Below, piece by piece: positions 16,766-24,517 of a DNA stretch of 27,270 nt; the first letter of the stretch is position 1, and each line of letters opens with the position of its first letter. This stretch comes from Rhodospirillaceae bacterium (GTDB lineage: Bacteria; Pseudomonadota; Alphaproteobacteria; DSM-16000; Inquilinaceae), in NCBI GenBank assembly GCA_020425485.1, contig JAGQRL010000026.1, forward strand, positions 1 through 27,270. Reading direction: 5' to 3'. The notes below the pieces were generated by a model. The model made no database searches. It was not told the origin of the DNA and worked only from the letters and a program-made list of their open reading frames with translations. The position numbers and the translations under genes were made by a program.

Positions 16766-17479
16766 ATGCGCGCACTCATCATGGCCGGCGGGCGCGGGAC
16801 GCGACTTCGGCCCTATTCGGCGACCTTGCCCAAACCGCTGATGCCGATCGGCGACCGGCCGATCCTGGAGATTCTGCTCAACCGGCTGTCCGCCGCCGGG
16901 GTCGATCACTCGATCCTCGCGGTGAGCCACATGCGCCACCTGATCGAGGCGTTTTTCGGCCAGGGCGAGCGCTTCGGCCTCAAGGTCAGCTACAGTTTCG
17001 AGGATCAGCCCTTGGGCACCGCCGGGCCGATCGGCCAGGCGATCGACCGTCTGGGCGATACCTTTGTTGTCACGAACGGGGATCTCCTCACCACGCTCGA
17101 CGTGAAGCGGATGATCGCCGAGCACCGCGAGACCGGGGCCGACGTGACGGTCGGCTCGTACCGGCGGGAGTTGAAGAGCGACTTCGGGATCCTCGACGTA
17201 GACGGGGAGATGCGCATGACCGCCTATCGCGAGAAGCCGACCTACACGCATCTCGTCTCGATGGGGATCTATGTCATGGAGGCGGCGGCCGTCCGTCCCT
17301 TCGTGGCGCCCGAAACATCGCTCGATATGCCCGACCTTCTGAGAGCTATGATAGCGCAGGGCAAGCGTGTTCACTGCTTCCAAGACGACTGCTTCTGGCT
17401 GGATATCGGTCGGCCGGACGACTTCGCGCGAGCCCAGCAGATCTTCGAAGACGATCCCGACTTTTTCCTGAAGAGCTGA
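16766..17479 (+). CDS. Sugar-1-phosphate nucleotidyltransferase
   Basis: The product activates a hexose-1-phosphate with an NTP to give the nucleotide sugar used by the neighbouring dehydratase. It has 237 residues and a single NTP_transferase domain. The signature GGRGTRLRPYSATLPKPLMP at ~8-27 contains the nucleotide-binding loop and lysine; the metal-binding Asp106 is in VVTNGDLL; DCFWLDIGRPDDFARAQQIF is at the C-terminus. It resembles the catalytic half of PtmE-type guanylyltransferases that accompany LegB, without their CBS domains and without the GlmU acetyltransferase half. The base used (GTP, dTTP or UTP) cannot be read from sequence. The start lies four bases after the legB stop, and an SDR gene follows after six bases. 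Confidence 0.85.
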   Translation: MRALIMAGGRGTRLRPYSATLPKPLMPIGDRPILEILLNRLSAAGVDHSILAVSHMRHLIEAFFGQGERFGLKVSYSFEDQPLGTAGPIGQAIDRLGDTFVVTNGDLLTTLDVKRMIAEHRETGADVTVGSYRRELKSDFGILDVDGEMRMTAYREKPTYTHLVSMGIYVMEAAAVRPFVAPETSLDMPDLLRAMIAQGKRVHCFQDDCFWLDIGRPDDFARAQQIFEDDPDFFLKS

Positions 17480-17485
17480 ACGACC

Positions 17486-18412
17486 ATGCGCCTGCTTATC
17501 ACTGGCGGAACAGGGTTCGTCGGTGGAGCGGTCATCGCCGAGGCGACGCGGCGTGGGATGGCGGTCGACCTGCTCACCCGCGGTCCAGCCAAGAGGGCGC
17601 TTTTGGGCGTCGGAACCCTCGACATGGGGTCGGGGCGCTGGAGCACGCGGGCCCTGTCGGGGGCGCTCGAGCGAGCGGCTCCGGACGTTGTGCTGCACCT
17701 CGCGGGCGGACCGGGGCACGGTACAATTGAAGAGCTGTACGAGGCGAACGTGTTTCTCTGCCACAGGCTGATCGCAGCCGCGCGCGAGACCGCGCCCGCG
17801 GCTCGGATCGTCGTTATCGGTTCGGCTGCGGAATACGGTCCTCCCGCCAGCGCGGACGGGCGCGCGCGCGAGGACGATCCGGCCCGGCCCGCGGGCGCCT
17901 ACGGCATCGCCAAGCTCGCCCAGACGCTGCACGCCTTGGCCGCCGCTCGCGCCGGGCAGGACATCACCGTGGCCCGGCTGTTCAACCCAATCGGATGGGA
18001 CATGCCGGAGGGACTCGCTTTTGTGGATTTCGCTGTACGGATCGCCTCCGGCAACGGCCGCCTCTTCACCGGGAACATTGACACGGAGCGCGATTTCATG
18101 CCCGTTTCCGCGGCCGCACGGGTTCTTCTGGATATCGCGGCGTGCGAAGGTGCTCGGGGCCGGATCGTCAATGTCTGCTCAGGACGCCCCCAGCCCGTCC
18201 GCACTGCGGTCGAGTACATGCTGTCCCGCACCAAAATGCCTACCGAGTTGGTCATCGACGGATCCCACCCGGTCGGCGTTCCGGTAATCTTCGGCGACAC
18301 GGCCACGCTGGGCGCCCTGGGGATCGCCCCCGCGTCCGCCGACATCCGCCCGGAGCTTGACGCGCTCATGGAACGATATGATCAGAGGACCGCTCATGAC
18401 GGATTGCCATGA
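17486..18412 (+). CDS. NAD(P)-dependent 4-keto-sugar reductase, RMD-like SDR
   Basis: This extended SDR of 308 residues most resembles GDP-4-keto-6-deoxy-mannose reductases. Seen: the Rossmann motif TGGTGFVGGAV (6-16), VVLHLAGGPGHGTIEELYEAN in the middle (about 71), the active-site Ser in VIGSAAEYGPP (about 109), and catalytic Tyr139/Lys143 in YGIAK. The substrate-binding segment is VARLFNPIGWDMPEGLAFVD. It would reduce the 4-keto product of the neighbouring dehydratase to a 6-deoxyhexose. An epimerase role cannot be excluded. Its 3' end overlaps the next gene by 17 bases. Confidence 0.78.
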   Translation: MRLLITGGTGFVGGAVIAEATRRGMAVDLLTRGPAKRALLGVGTLDMGSGRWSTRALSGALERAAPDVVLHLAGGPGHGTIEELYEANVFLCHRLIAAARETAPAARIVVIGSAAEYGPPASADGRAREDDPARPAGAYGIAKLAQTLHALAAARAGQDITVARLFNPIGWDMPEGLAFVDFAVRIASGNGRLFTGNIDTERDFMPVSAAARVLLDIAACEGARGRIVNVCSGRPQPVRTAVEYMLSRTKMPTELVIDGSHPVGVPVIFGDTATLGALGIAPASADIRPELDALMERYDQRTAHDGLP

Positions 18413-20756
18413 GGCCGCTGCGACGCGTGAGTCGCCAGAAGCCGCGACCTTGTCGGTCGTTGAGGATATCGCGCGGGCTTGTGCGGCCGGCCAGCGTCTG
18501 ACGTCGTGCAAGCTGACGGAGCCTTCCGCGCCGCCGACTGAGCCCGTCGTACCGCCCAGGCTGCTGCGGCTGAAGCTCGCTGCGGTCGGGGGCCTCAACG
18601 TGCTCGGGCGTTGGAATCCGAAGGCGGCGCTCCGGTTGGAGCAAGCGCTCAAGACGACCTGGTGGCATCTATCGGGGGACAAGCCTGTTGAGACCGGCTC
18701 GCGTCTCAGTCTCGCCGTCGTGGGTCGGTCGCGCGCGCCCGCCGCGACCCATGTTGTTGAGGATCGGGTCGATAGGCTCGCTGAAGGCCTCGCCGAAATG
18801 GTACAGATCAAGGATCGAGTTCAGGTTCGCAACGATCGGGAGGCGGTGCGGATCGGCACGCACCCCGCCGATGCACCGCTCGTCTCGGTCGTCATCCCGT
18901 GCTTTAATTACGGTCGGTATGTACCGGAGGCGGTGGAGTCTGTCCTCGCCCAAACTTTCGCCAATCTAGAGGTCGTCCTCGTCGATGGTGGATCCACCGA
19001 CGGCACCACCCCGGACGTGGTCCGCGGGCTCGAGGGGCCGCGCGTGCGCGTCTTCTGCCGGGAGACGACCCACCGGGTCGGCGACAATCGCAATTTCGGG
19101 ATCGCGCAGGCGCGCGGGCGATATGTGTGCTGCCTTGACGCCGATGACCGGCTGGCCCCGACATATGTTGAGAAAGCCGTCTTCCTGGCCGAACACGGCA
19201 ATTACGACGTCGTCTCGGCCTCGGTGCAGGTGTTCGGCCTGGAAGAGACACGCTACAACGTTGCCGCAACCTTGGATCTGTCGGTCCTCATGGCGGGCAA
19301 CGAGTTGGCGACATGCGCCCTCTTCCGCCGTTCGGCCTGGGAGGCGGTCGGCGGCTTCCGCGACCACGGCGATGGTTCTGCAAGGACACATATCCACGAG
19401 GATTGGGAATTTTGGATCCGACTGGCAGCGAGGGGGTGTCGGTTCTCGAATATCTGGCGGGAGCATCTCTTCCAGTATCGTGTCCATGGCACCGAAAGCC
19501 TCAGCCGCCACGGCGAGGTGCGATCGAAAGACGAACAACGTGCCGCGATCCTGGCTGCGAACGCCGACCTCCTGACCCAGGAGGCGCTCGATCGATCGGT
19601 CGCGCGACGCAAGACGAAGAATGAGGTCGTCAACCCGCTGGCGAACCTCGCCCCCGATCCGGCACCGGTAGATCCGCGGTGCATCGTGGTCATGCTGCCT
19701 TGGATGGTGATCGGCGGGGCGGAGCGACTTCTGTCGGCGGTACTCGGCCATCTGGCGTCCGCGGGCTGGCGCGTGATCATCGTGACGACCCTTGAGCCCG
19801 ACCCCGCAGCTGGCGACGCCACGTCCTGGTTTTCGGCGATCACCTCCGAGATCTACAACCTGCCCCAGGCCTTCCCACGCGAGCACTGGGACGGGTTCAT
19901 GGATTATCTCTTCGCCTCGCGGGGCGCGGCGCGCATGATGATCGCGGGCAGCGCCTATGCCTACGACCGCCTGCCCTATCTGAAGGTTCGCTTCCCCGAG
20001 CTGAAGGTCTTCGATCTGCTCTTCAACACCGTGGGCCATACCCGCAATAGTCGCCTACGGGCCTCCCAGATCGATGCGCACATCGTCGAGAACAGCGAGG
20101 TCCGGGACTGGCTGATCGCCTATGGCGAGGATCCCCAGCGCGTGACCGTCATCCCGAGCGGCATTCCGATCAAGCCGCATGACGCGGACCGCACCGCAGA
20201 GGCTCGCGACGCGCTCGGCTTGGACCCAGATGATTTCGTCGTCGGGTTCTCTGGGCGATGGTCGCCTGAGAAGAACCCCTTGGGCTTCGTTGAAATTGCG
20301 GCACGACTCAAGGAACACCCGCGCATGCGCTTCGTCATGACGGGCATGGGGCCGATGGGGCAGAAGATCGGGGTTCGGATCGCGAAGACGCCCGACCTCG
20401 GCAACCGGTTCCACCTTCTGGCCAATCTCGAGGACGTCTCGGCTGTCCTGTCCATCTACGACGTGCTCGTCGTGCCCTCGGACCTGGACGGGCGGCCGAT
20501 GATCGTGCTCGAGGCGCTGGCCGCCGGGATACCAGTCGTCGCGTCACGGGTCGGCGGACTGCCCGAACTGATCGAACCCGGGTCCTATGGTGAACTTTGC
20601 GACGCTGGCGACCTTGCCGCCTTCGCCAATGCGATCGCGGCACTCGAAGCCGATCCCGCGCGGTTGGAGCGCTACAAGGCCGCCGCCCGCCGATTCGCCG
20701 AAGAACAACTGGATGCCAGGCACATGGTCCGGCGCTTCGAGAGGGTGCTTTCATGA
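18396..20756 (+). CDS. Double glycosyltransferase, GT2 (GT-A) fused to GT4 (GT-B)
   Basis: A 786-residue protein that could add two sugars in turn. Residues 1-155 are a helical, unassigned N-terminus. The GT2 domain runs ~160-400: VSVVIPCFNYGRYVPEAVES (about 163), VLVDGGSTDGTTPDVV, DADD at 248-251, and HIHEDWEFWIRLAARGCRF. The GT4 domain runs ~428-786: VVMLPWMVIGGAERLLSAVL, GRWSPEKNPLGFVEIAARLK (about 621-640), and SDLDGRPMIVLEALAAGIPV with the donor-site Glu (about 695). The ATG at 18396 is chosen for the AGAGGA site 6 bases upstream, although the frame is open from 18357. The GT4 half is clearly related to the GT4 domain of the 13109-15544 protein. Tandem transferases of this kind often act as glycan polymerases in ABC-exporter pathways. 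Confidence 0.85.
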   Translation: MTDCHEAAATRESPEAATLSVVEDIARACAAGQRLTSCKLTEPSAPPTEPVVPPRLLRLKLAAVGGLNVLGRWNPKAALRLEQALKTTWWHLSGDKPVETGSRLSLAVVGRSRAPAATHVVEDRVDRLAEGLAEMVQIKDRVQVRNDREAVRIGTHPADAPLVSVVIPCFNYGRYVPEAVESVLAQTFANLEVVLVDGGSTDGTTPDVVRGLEGPRVRVFCRETTHRVGDNRNFGIAQARGRYVCCLDADDRLAPTYVEKAVFLAEHGNYDVVSASVQVFGLEETRYNVAATLDLSVLMAGNELATCALFRRSAWEAVGGFRDHGDGSARTHIHEDWEFWIRLAARGCRFSNIWREHLFQYRVHGTESLSRHGEVRSKDEQRAAILAANADLLTQEALDRSVARRKTKNEVVNPLANLAPDPAPVDPRCIVVMLPWMVIGGAERLLSAVLGHLASAGWRVIIVTTLEPDPAAGDATSWFSAITSEIYNLPQAFPREHWDGFMDYLFASRGAARMMIAGSAYAYDRLPYLKVRFPELKVFDLLFNTVGHTRNSRLRASQIDAHIVENSEVRDWLIAYGEDPQRVTVIPSGIPIKPHDADRTAEARDALGLDPDDFVVGFSGRWSPEKNPLGFVEIAARLKEHPRMRFVMTGMGPMGQKIGVRIAKTPDLGNRFHLLANLEDVSAVLSIYDVLVVPSDLDGRPMIVLEALAAGIPVVASRVGGLPELIEPGSYGELCDAGDLAAFANAIAALEADPARLERYKAAARRFAEEQLDARHMVRRFERVLS

Positions 20757-20757
20757 C

Positions 20758-21630
20758 ATGACCCTCGAGTTCAGCATCCTTACCCGGACCGCGCTGAGAC
20801 TCCCTTTCCTGGAGCGGGCGCGGGTGGGGCTGGAAGCGGCCGCGCCCGGATCCGCCGAGTGGATCATCTGCGACGACGCTCCCGAGGGTACGCCCGGCAT
20901 GGCCGCTTTCGTCGAGGCGGCCCGCCACGCCCTGCCCTTCGAAGTCCGCCTCGTGGAGACCCGGAGTGCCAGCCGTCCCAGGGCGGCCAACGGGGCGCTG
21001 GCCGCCGCGCGGGGGCGCCTCGTCCACCTGCATGACGACGACGACACGGTCGAACCCGCATTTTATCGACGGACCGCCGCGTTCTTGGATGCCCGGCCCG
21101 ATTGCGGCGGGGTCGCGGTGCTGTGCGACCGTGTCGACGAGGAACTCGCCAGGGACGGCACGTTCCGCACGCTGCGCCGGCGGCCGCACTACCACGAGAT
21201 CCGCAGCGTTGGGCTTTTGTCCATGGCCACGACCCAGACCGTCCCGCCGATCGGGTTCGTCGCCCGCCGTAGCGTGCTGGATGCGGTCGGTCCGTTCGAC
21301 GAGAGCTTGAGCGTCTGCGAGGATCACGAGTACTTCCTGCGCTTCCTCCTTCAGGCCGATATCGGGCTCGTGCGCGAGCGGCTCGCGGCATTCCACCACC
21401 GCCCGTCGCCGGAACAGCCAGGAGCGTGCAACTCCCTGGCCTCCACCGATCACGAAGCGCAGGACGCCCGGTTTCGCACCCTCATGCTCCGACGCGACAT
21501 GGCCCAAGGAGGAATGGGGCTTGGCTGGCTTCTTGCCCTTGGCGAGATGAACCGGCCTGCTTGGCGTCGGAAGGTTTTCCTGCGGCGTCTGGGCCGACGT
21601 CTGCCCACCGCGATCGCCCGCAGGCTCTGA
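20758..21630 (+). CDS. GT2-family glycosyltransferase
   Basis: A single GT-A domain protein of 290 residues, starting MTLEFSILTRTALRLPFLER one base after the previous stop. WIICDDAPEGTPGMAAFV holds the nucleotide-binding Asp pair, SRPRAANGALAAARGRLVHL leads into the metal-binding DDDD at 93-96, and VCEDHEYFLRFLLQADIG is the acceptor-side motif. No membrane segment is seen; the C-terminus is basic. The usual GT2 opening is slightly altered (SILTRTA in place of SVVIPTYN), but the rest is conventional. Its stop codon lies in a hairpin shared with the convergent gene. Confidence 0.82.
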   Translation: MTLEFSILTRTALRLPFLERARVGLEAAAPGSAEWIICDDAPEGTPGMAAFVEAARHALPFEVRLVETRSASRPRAANGALAAARGRLVHLHDDDDTVEPAFYRRTAAFLDARPDCGGVAVLCDRVDEELARDGTFRTLRRRPHYHEIRSVGLLSMATTQTVPPIGFVARRSVLDAVGPFDESLSVCEDHEYFLRFLLQADIGLVRERLAAFHHRPSPEQPGACNSLASTDHEAQDARFRTLMLRRDMAQGGMGLGWLLALGEMNRPAWRRKVFLRRLGRRLPTAIARRL

Positions 21631-21650
21631 CCGCCTTCCGTGGTCAGAGC
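21624..21650. terminator. Bidirectional hairpin containing both stop codons
   Basis: A perfect 9-bp stem, GCTCTGACC (21624-21632) and GGTCAGAGC (21642-21650), with a 9-base loop. The TGA of the rightward GT2 gene (21628-21630) lies in one arm, and the stop of the leftward GT2 gene (21644-21646) lies in the other. There is no T-run on either side. Its position between convergent genes suggests a shared terminator or an anti-collision structure. Confidence 0.55.
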
Positions 21651-22540
21651 ACGGCGTCCCACCAATCCCGCAACTGAATCCTCATCCTGGGCACGCGCGC
21701 GAAGGATCGCGCAAGATACAGCCCAGCGCGAATCCAACGGCCGTCGTTAAGGAAGGCGCGCCCACGTTCCACGTCGAGCCAGGCACGAAGGGCTCGCTGG
21801 CCGCTGCCGTCGAGCGCTTCCCGCCAGATCGGCTTGCCGAGAATCGTCTCGACCGCCGGGTCGACATCGGCGCACCGCGCCCGCCTGCCAATCTCGATCT
21901 CGGCAAGTACCTGCGGGACAACGAGCAAACGTCCGTCGGCCAGGCCGAAACGGGCGAACCAATCGAGATCCTCTAGTCGACGCAATCGCGCGTCGAAGGG
22001 GCCAATTTCTGCAAACAGCGCGCGCGGCAGGATCACGGTCGATCCCGGGCAGAACCAGCAGCCGCTGATGAAATCGACCGGCCGCACTGCGTCGACGGGC
22101 ACGCGCGCGCGCCGGACCTCTCCATCGGGTGCGCGTTCGCGCCATCCGCAGGAAACCGCGACTGGACCCGATCCGGCATCCGACAGCACCCGCACCTGCC
22201 GCGCCAACTTTTCCGGCTCCCACAGATCGTCGGAGTCGAGAAAGGCGATCAATTCGCCCCGAGCGCAGTCTATGCCGCGTTGTCGCGCGGCCGCCGCCCC
22301 GCTGTTCTGCGCAAGCCGATGGACTGCCACGCGTGAATCGAGCGCATGGAACCGCTGCGGATCGAGCGGTGGGTCAGAGGCGTCGTCAACGACGATCACC
22401 TCGATCGGGGCGAAGGTCTGGGACAGTGCCGAACGTACGGCGCGCAGCGTACTCTTGGGGCGGTTGAAACTAGGAACGACGACGCTGATGAACAGAAGGG
22501 CCTCCCTCTTGCACCCCGTAGCGGCCGGGACAATCGACAA
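21644..22540 (-). CDS. GT2-family glycosyltransferase (opposite strand)
   Basis: A cytoplasmic GT-A glycosyltransferase of about 298 residues: FISVVVPSFNRPKSTLRAVR, VIVVDDASDPPL with the nucleotide-binding Asp pair, NSGAAAARQRGIDCARGELI, and the metal-binding DSDD at 102-105. LRRLEDLDWFARFGLADGRL is the acceptor-side motif, and the C-terminus is basic and amphipathic. The proposed start is TTG (22538-22540) behind a GAGG ribosome site 6 bases upstream, because no ATG precedes the conserved domain; a start up to ~15 codons later (near the LLFISVVV stretch) is possible. It is the only leftward gene of the glycan locus and is transcribed divergently from wzm. Confidence 0.8.
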   Translation of the reverse strand: MSIVPAATGCKREALLFISVVVPSFNRPKSTLRAVRSALSQTFAPIEVIVVDDASDPPLDPQRFHALDSRVAVHRLAQNSGAAAARQRGIDCARGELIAFLDSDDLWEPEKLARQVRVLSDAGSGPVAVSCGWRERAPDGEVRRARVPVDAVRPVDFISGCWFCPGSTVILPRALFAEIGPFDARLRRLEDLDWFARFGLADGRLLVVPQVLAEIEIGRRARCADVDPAVETILGKPIWREALDGSGQRALRAWLDVERGRAFLNDGRWIRAGLYLARSFARVPRMRIQLRDWWDAVL

Positions 22541-22648
22541 GTTGCGCCTCAGAAGGCAACGCTATATCAGCCGAGCCAAAACCGATACCGCCCATTATCG
22601 CGGAGCGGGCATGCCTTTCCTTCCCCCTGAACCCCTGGAGAGAGCCTT
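22541..22648. promoter_or_regulatory. Divergent promoter region between GT2 gene and wzm
   Basis: This 108-base gap separates two divergently read genes and must serve both. A possible rightward promoter is TTGCGC (22542-22547) with TATATC (22563-22568), spacer 15, which is weak. wzm has a clear GGAGAGAG ribosome site at 22638-22645. Confidence 0.4.
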
Positions 22649-23482
22649 ATGAAGAACTGCAGCAACGCGATATCCGGTGTCCCTTGCGACTGGCCCTATC
22701 TACTGCGACGTGGCCTTGGTGATATCGTGCAGGCCCTTGCCCGCCGCGAAGTCTGGATGTACCTTGGCGTTCAAGAAGTCCGCAAGCAGTACCGACGCTC
22801 TATTCTCGGCCCATTCTGGCTGACCCTCAATATGGGAATTCTGGTCGGCGCTCTCGGCTGGTTTTACTCGCAGATTTTCGGGCAGAACATAGCCTATTTT
22901 CTCCCCTACGTCTCCTTGGGGTTCATCTTCTGGGGCCTGATCGGCGGCCTTCTCAACGAATCGTGCTTGATTTACACCGCCTCGGCGGCCTCGATCCGGC
23001 AGACGGCAATGCCGCTGAGCGTGTATGCTTATCAGCTGGTCTGGCGGCAGCTGGTGATCTTTGCCCACAATTTCAGCATCTTCGTGATCGTGGCTCTCGT
23101 GTTTGGAATCTGGCCCGGCGCGACGGGACTTCTGGTGATCCCCGGCTTTCTCCTTCTGCTCGTGAATGGCTTCTTCCTGGGGCTGATCCTGGGCCCACTG
23201 GGAACGCGGTTCCGGGACATCCCGCCGATCATGGCGAGCGTAACCCAGATCCTCTTCTTCCTGACACCGGTGTTCTGGGTGCCAAGCAGCTTGCCGGAAC
23301 GAGCGGTATTCATCGCGACAAATCCGTTCTACCACTTCCTGGCGGTTGTGCGGCAGCCGCTGCTTGGGGAGGTTCCAACCGGGCTGAACTGGGGAGTGTG
23401 CCTGATTCTCACGACCGCAAACGCGGCCTTGGCTACATTCTTCTTTAGCCGTTTCCGCAGCCGTATTCCCTACTGGGCCTGA
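22649..23482 (+). CDS. wzm: Polysaccharide ABC exporter, membrane subunit (Wzm)
   Basis: This ABC-2 type permease forms the inner-membrane channel that exports a lipid-linked glycan. It has 277 residues. An N-terminal cytoplasmic segment holds the EVRKQYRRSILGPFWLTLNM motif (about 48-67) common to polysaccharide permeases. Six hydrophobic segments follow, at roughly 62-82, 90-112, 130-155, 158-182, 195-212 and 248-268, with the conserved FFLTPVFWVP stretch near 205. The start has a good ribosome site, and the stop is followed after one base by the ATPase gene. The O-antigen-type role rather than capsule or teichoic export is inferred from the glycosyltransferase neighbours. Confidence 0.88.
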   Translation: MKNCSNAISGVPCDWPYLLRRGLGDIVQALARREVWMYLGVQEVRKQYRRSILGPFWLTLNMGILVGALGWFYSQIFGQNIAYFLPYVSLGFIFWGLIGGLLNESCLIYTASAASIRQTAMPLSVYAYQLVWRQLVIFAHNFSIFVIVALVFGIWPGATGLLVIPGFLLLLVNGFFLGLILGPLGTRFRDIPPIMASVTQILFFLTPVFWVPSSLPERAVFIATNPFYHFLAVVRQPLLGEVPTGLNWGVCLILTTANAALATFFFSRFRSRIPYWA

Positions 23483-23483
23483 G

Positions 23484-24257
23484 ATGACTTCCATTCGTCT
23501 CCACGATGTTAGCGTTGATTTGCCGATCCTGAACGCGGGCAGCCGGTCTCTGCGCAACAATCTACTCTCCGCCGCCACGGGCGGAAAGATCCGGCGTGGC
23601 GAAAAGAAAATCATCGTGCGCGCTCTGGACGGCGTGTCGCTGGAGCTGACGCAGGGAACTCGCGTCGGGCTCGTCGGCCACAACGGCGCGGGCAAGACGA
23701 CGCTGCTGCGGGTCCTGGCCGGCATCTTCGAACCAACCGGGGGACAGGTGATCACGGTAGGGAAGATCGCGCCGATCTTCGATATCAGCTTCGGAATGGA
23801 TCCTGAGATTTCCGGCTGGGATAATATCATCCTGCGGGGTATCCTGCTCGGGCTGGGTATCGACGAGATCCGGGCCCGTCAACAGGAGATTGCCGAAGTT
23901 TCCGAACTCGGCGAATTTCTCGACATGCCCCTACGCACCTACTCAGGAGGCATGACGACGCGATTGGCCTTCGCGGTTTCGACATCTATCCGGGCGGATA
24001 TCCTTCTGATCGACGAAGGTATCGGTGCGGGTGACGCCGCCTTCTTCCAGAAGGCCAAGAAGCTTCTGCGGACATTTGTCGAGGATGCCGGTATCCTTGT
24101 CCTCGCTTCTCATTCGGACGATCTCTTGCGCGAATGGTGCGAAACGGCGATCTGGTTGGATCAAGGCCGCGTCCGAGGCCATGGTCCCCTTGAGGAGATC
24201 CTGAGGGCCTATCACACGGCCCTCGCCGAAACTTCGGACTGCACCTACTCACTGTGA
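23484..24257 (+). CDS. wzt: Polysaccharide ABC exporter, ATPase subunit (Wzt), 3' end altered by IS21
   Basis: This nucleotide-binding subunit powers glycan export with Wzm. It has 257 residues: Walker A GHNGAGKTT at 65-73, the signature YSGGM at 153-157, Walker B ILLIDEG with Asp177/Glu178, and the switch His in LASHSDD. The N-terminal extension (NNLLSAATGGKIRRGEKKII) is typical of the KpsT/RfbB/Wzt group. It ends soon after the ATPase fold (EEILRAYHTAL). There is no C-terminal carbohydrate-binding domain of the sort that reads a modified chain end in O8/O9a-type Wzt. The final Leu codon and the stop come from an IS21 tip starting at 24253, so the native gene was longer by an unknown amount. 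The ATPase core should still work. Confidence 0.87.
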   Translation: MTSIRLHDVSVDLPILNAGSRSLRNNLLSAATGGKIRRGEKKIIVRALDGVSLELTQGTRVGLVGHNGAGKTTLLRVLAGIFEPTGGQVITVGKIAPIFDISFGMDPEISGWDNIILRGILLGLGIDEIRARQQEIAEVSELGEFLDMPLRTYSGGMTTRLAFAVSTSIRADILLIDEGIGAGDAAFFQKAKKLLRTFVEDAGILVLASHSDDLLREWCETAIWLDQGRVRGHGPLEEILRAYHTALAETSDCTYSL

Positions 24258-24479
24258 ACGGCGGTGGAAGATTCGGCCATGGTAGCGGCGTGGTAGGCTC
24301 GCTGCGGGCGGCGCAATAGTCGTCCACCTTTGTCCCTCCTGGATTCTGCTGGGGAGGGCGGGAGGATCATCACCGTGGACATGTATCGCAAGGTTCGTCT
24401 GGCTTGTGCGGAGGGCATGAGCCAGCGCGAAGCGGCCCGTCATTTTGGCGTCTCGCGTGACAGCGTTCGGAAGATGTTT
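24253..24479 (+). mobile_element. IS21-family left end with istA start (remnant)
   Basis: The tip TGTGAACGGCGGTGGAAGAT begins inside the last codons of wzt. It is related to the tips at 289-322 and 1557-1590, differing at 5 of the first 30 positions. About 120 bases of leader lead to istA. The element is cut at about 24480 by an IS3 end (TGGAGTTCCCCCGTTTTCGT), so only its first ~227 bases remain. Confidence 0.7.
24375..24479 (+). pseudogene. istA: IS21-family istA, N-terminal fragment
   Basis: About 35 residues of the IstA N-terminal helix-turn-helix are present: MYRKVRLACAEGMSQREAAR followed by HFGVSRDSVRKM. The start is GTG 24375 or ATG 24381, behind a GGGAGGA ribosome site. The gene is cut by the end of an IS3 element, and the frame that follows is antisense to an IS4 transposase and meaningless. 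Confidence 0.8.
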
Positions 24480-24517
24480 GGAGTTCCCCCGTTTTCGTGG
24501 ACAGTCAGGGGCTTTCG
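24480..24517 (-). pseudogene. IS3-family orfB, extreme 3' end plus IS terminus
   Basis: Read leftwards, 24517-24505 encodes the last codons of an IS3 OrfB and its TGA (24505-24507), followed by the element end TGTCCACGAAAACGGGGGAA. It joins exactly to 25702-25801 when the IS4 element and one copy of the 9-bp duplication are removed. Confidence 0.65.

Noticed and set aside
16334..17932. A 532-codon leftward open frame across three sugar-nucleotide genes
   Set aside because: It is antisense to three well-recognised enzymes (legB, nucleotidyltransferase, reductase), its product shows no family motif, and long antisense frames are expected in high-G+C DNA with strong third-position bias.
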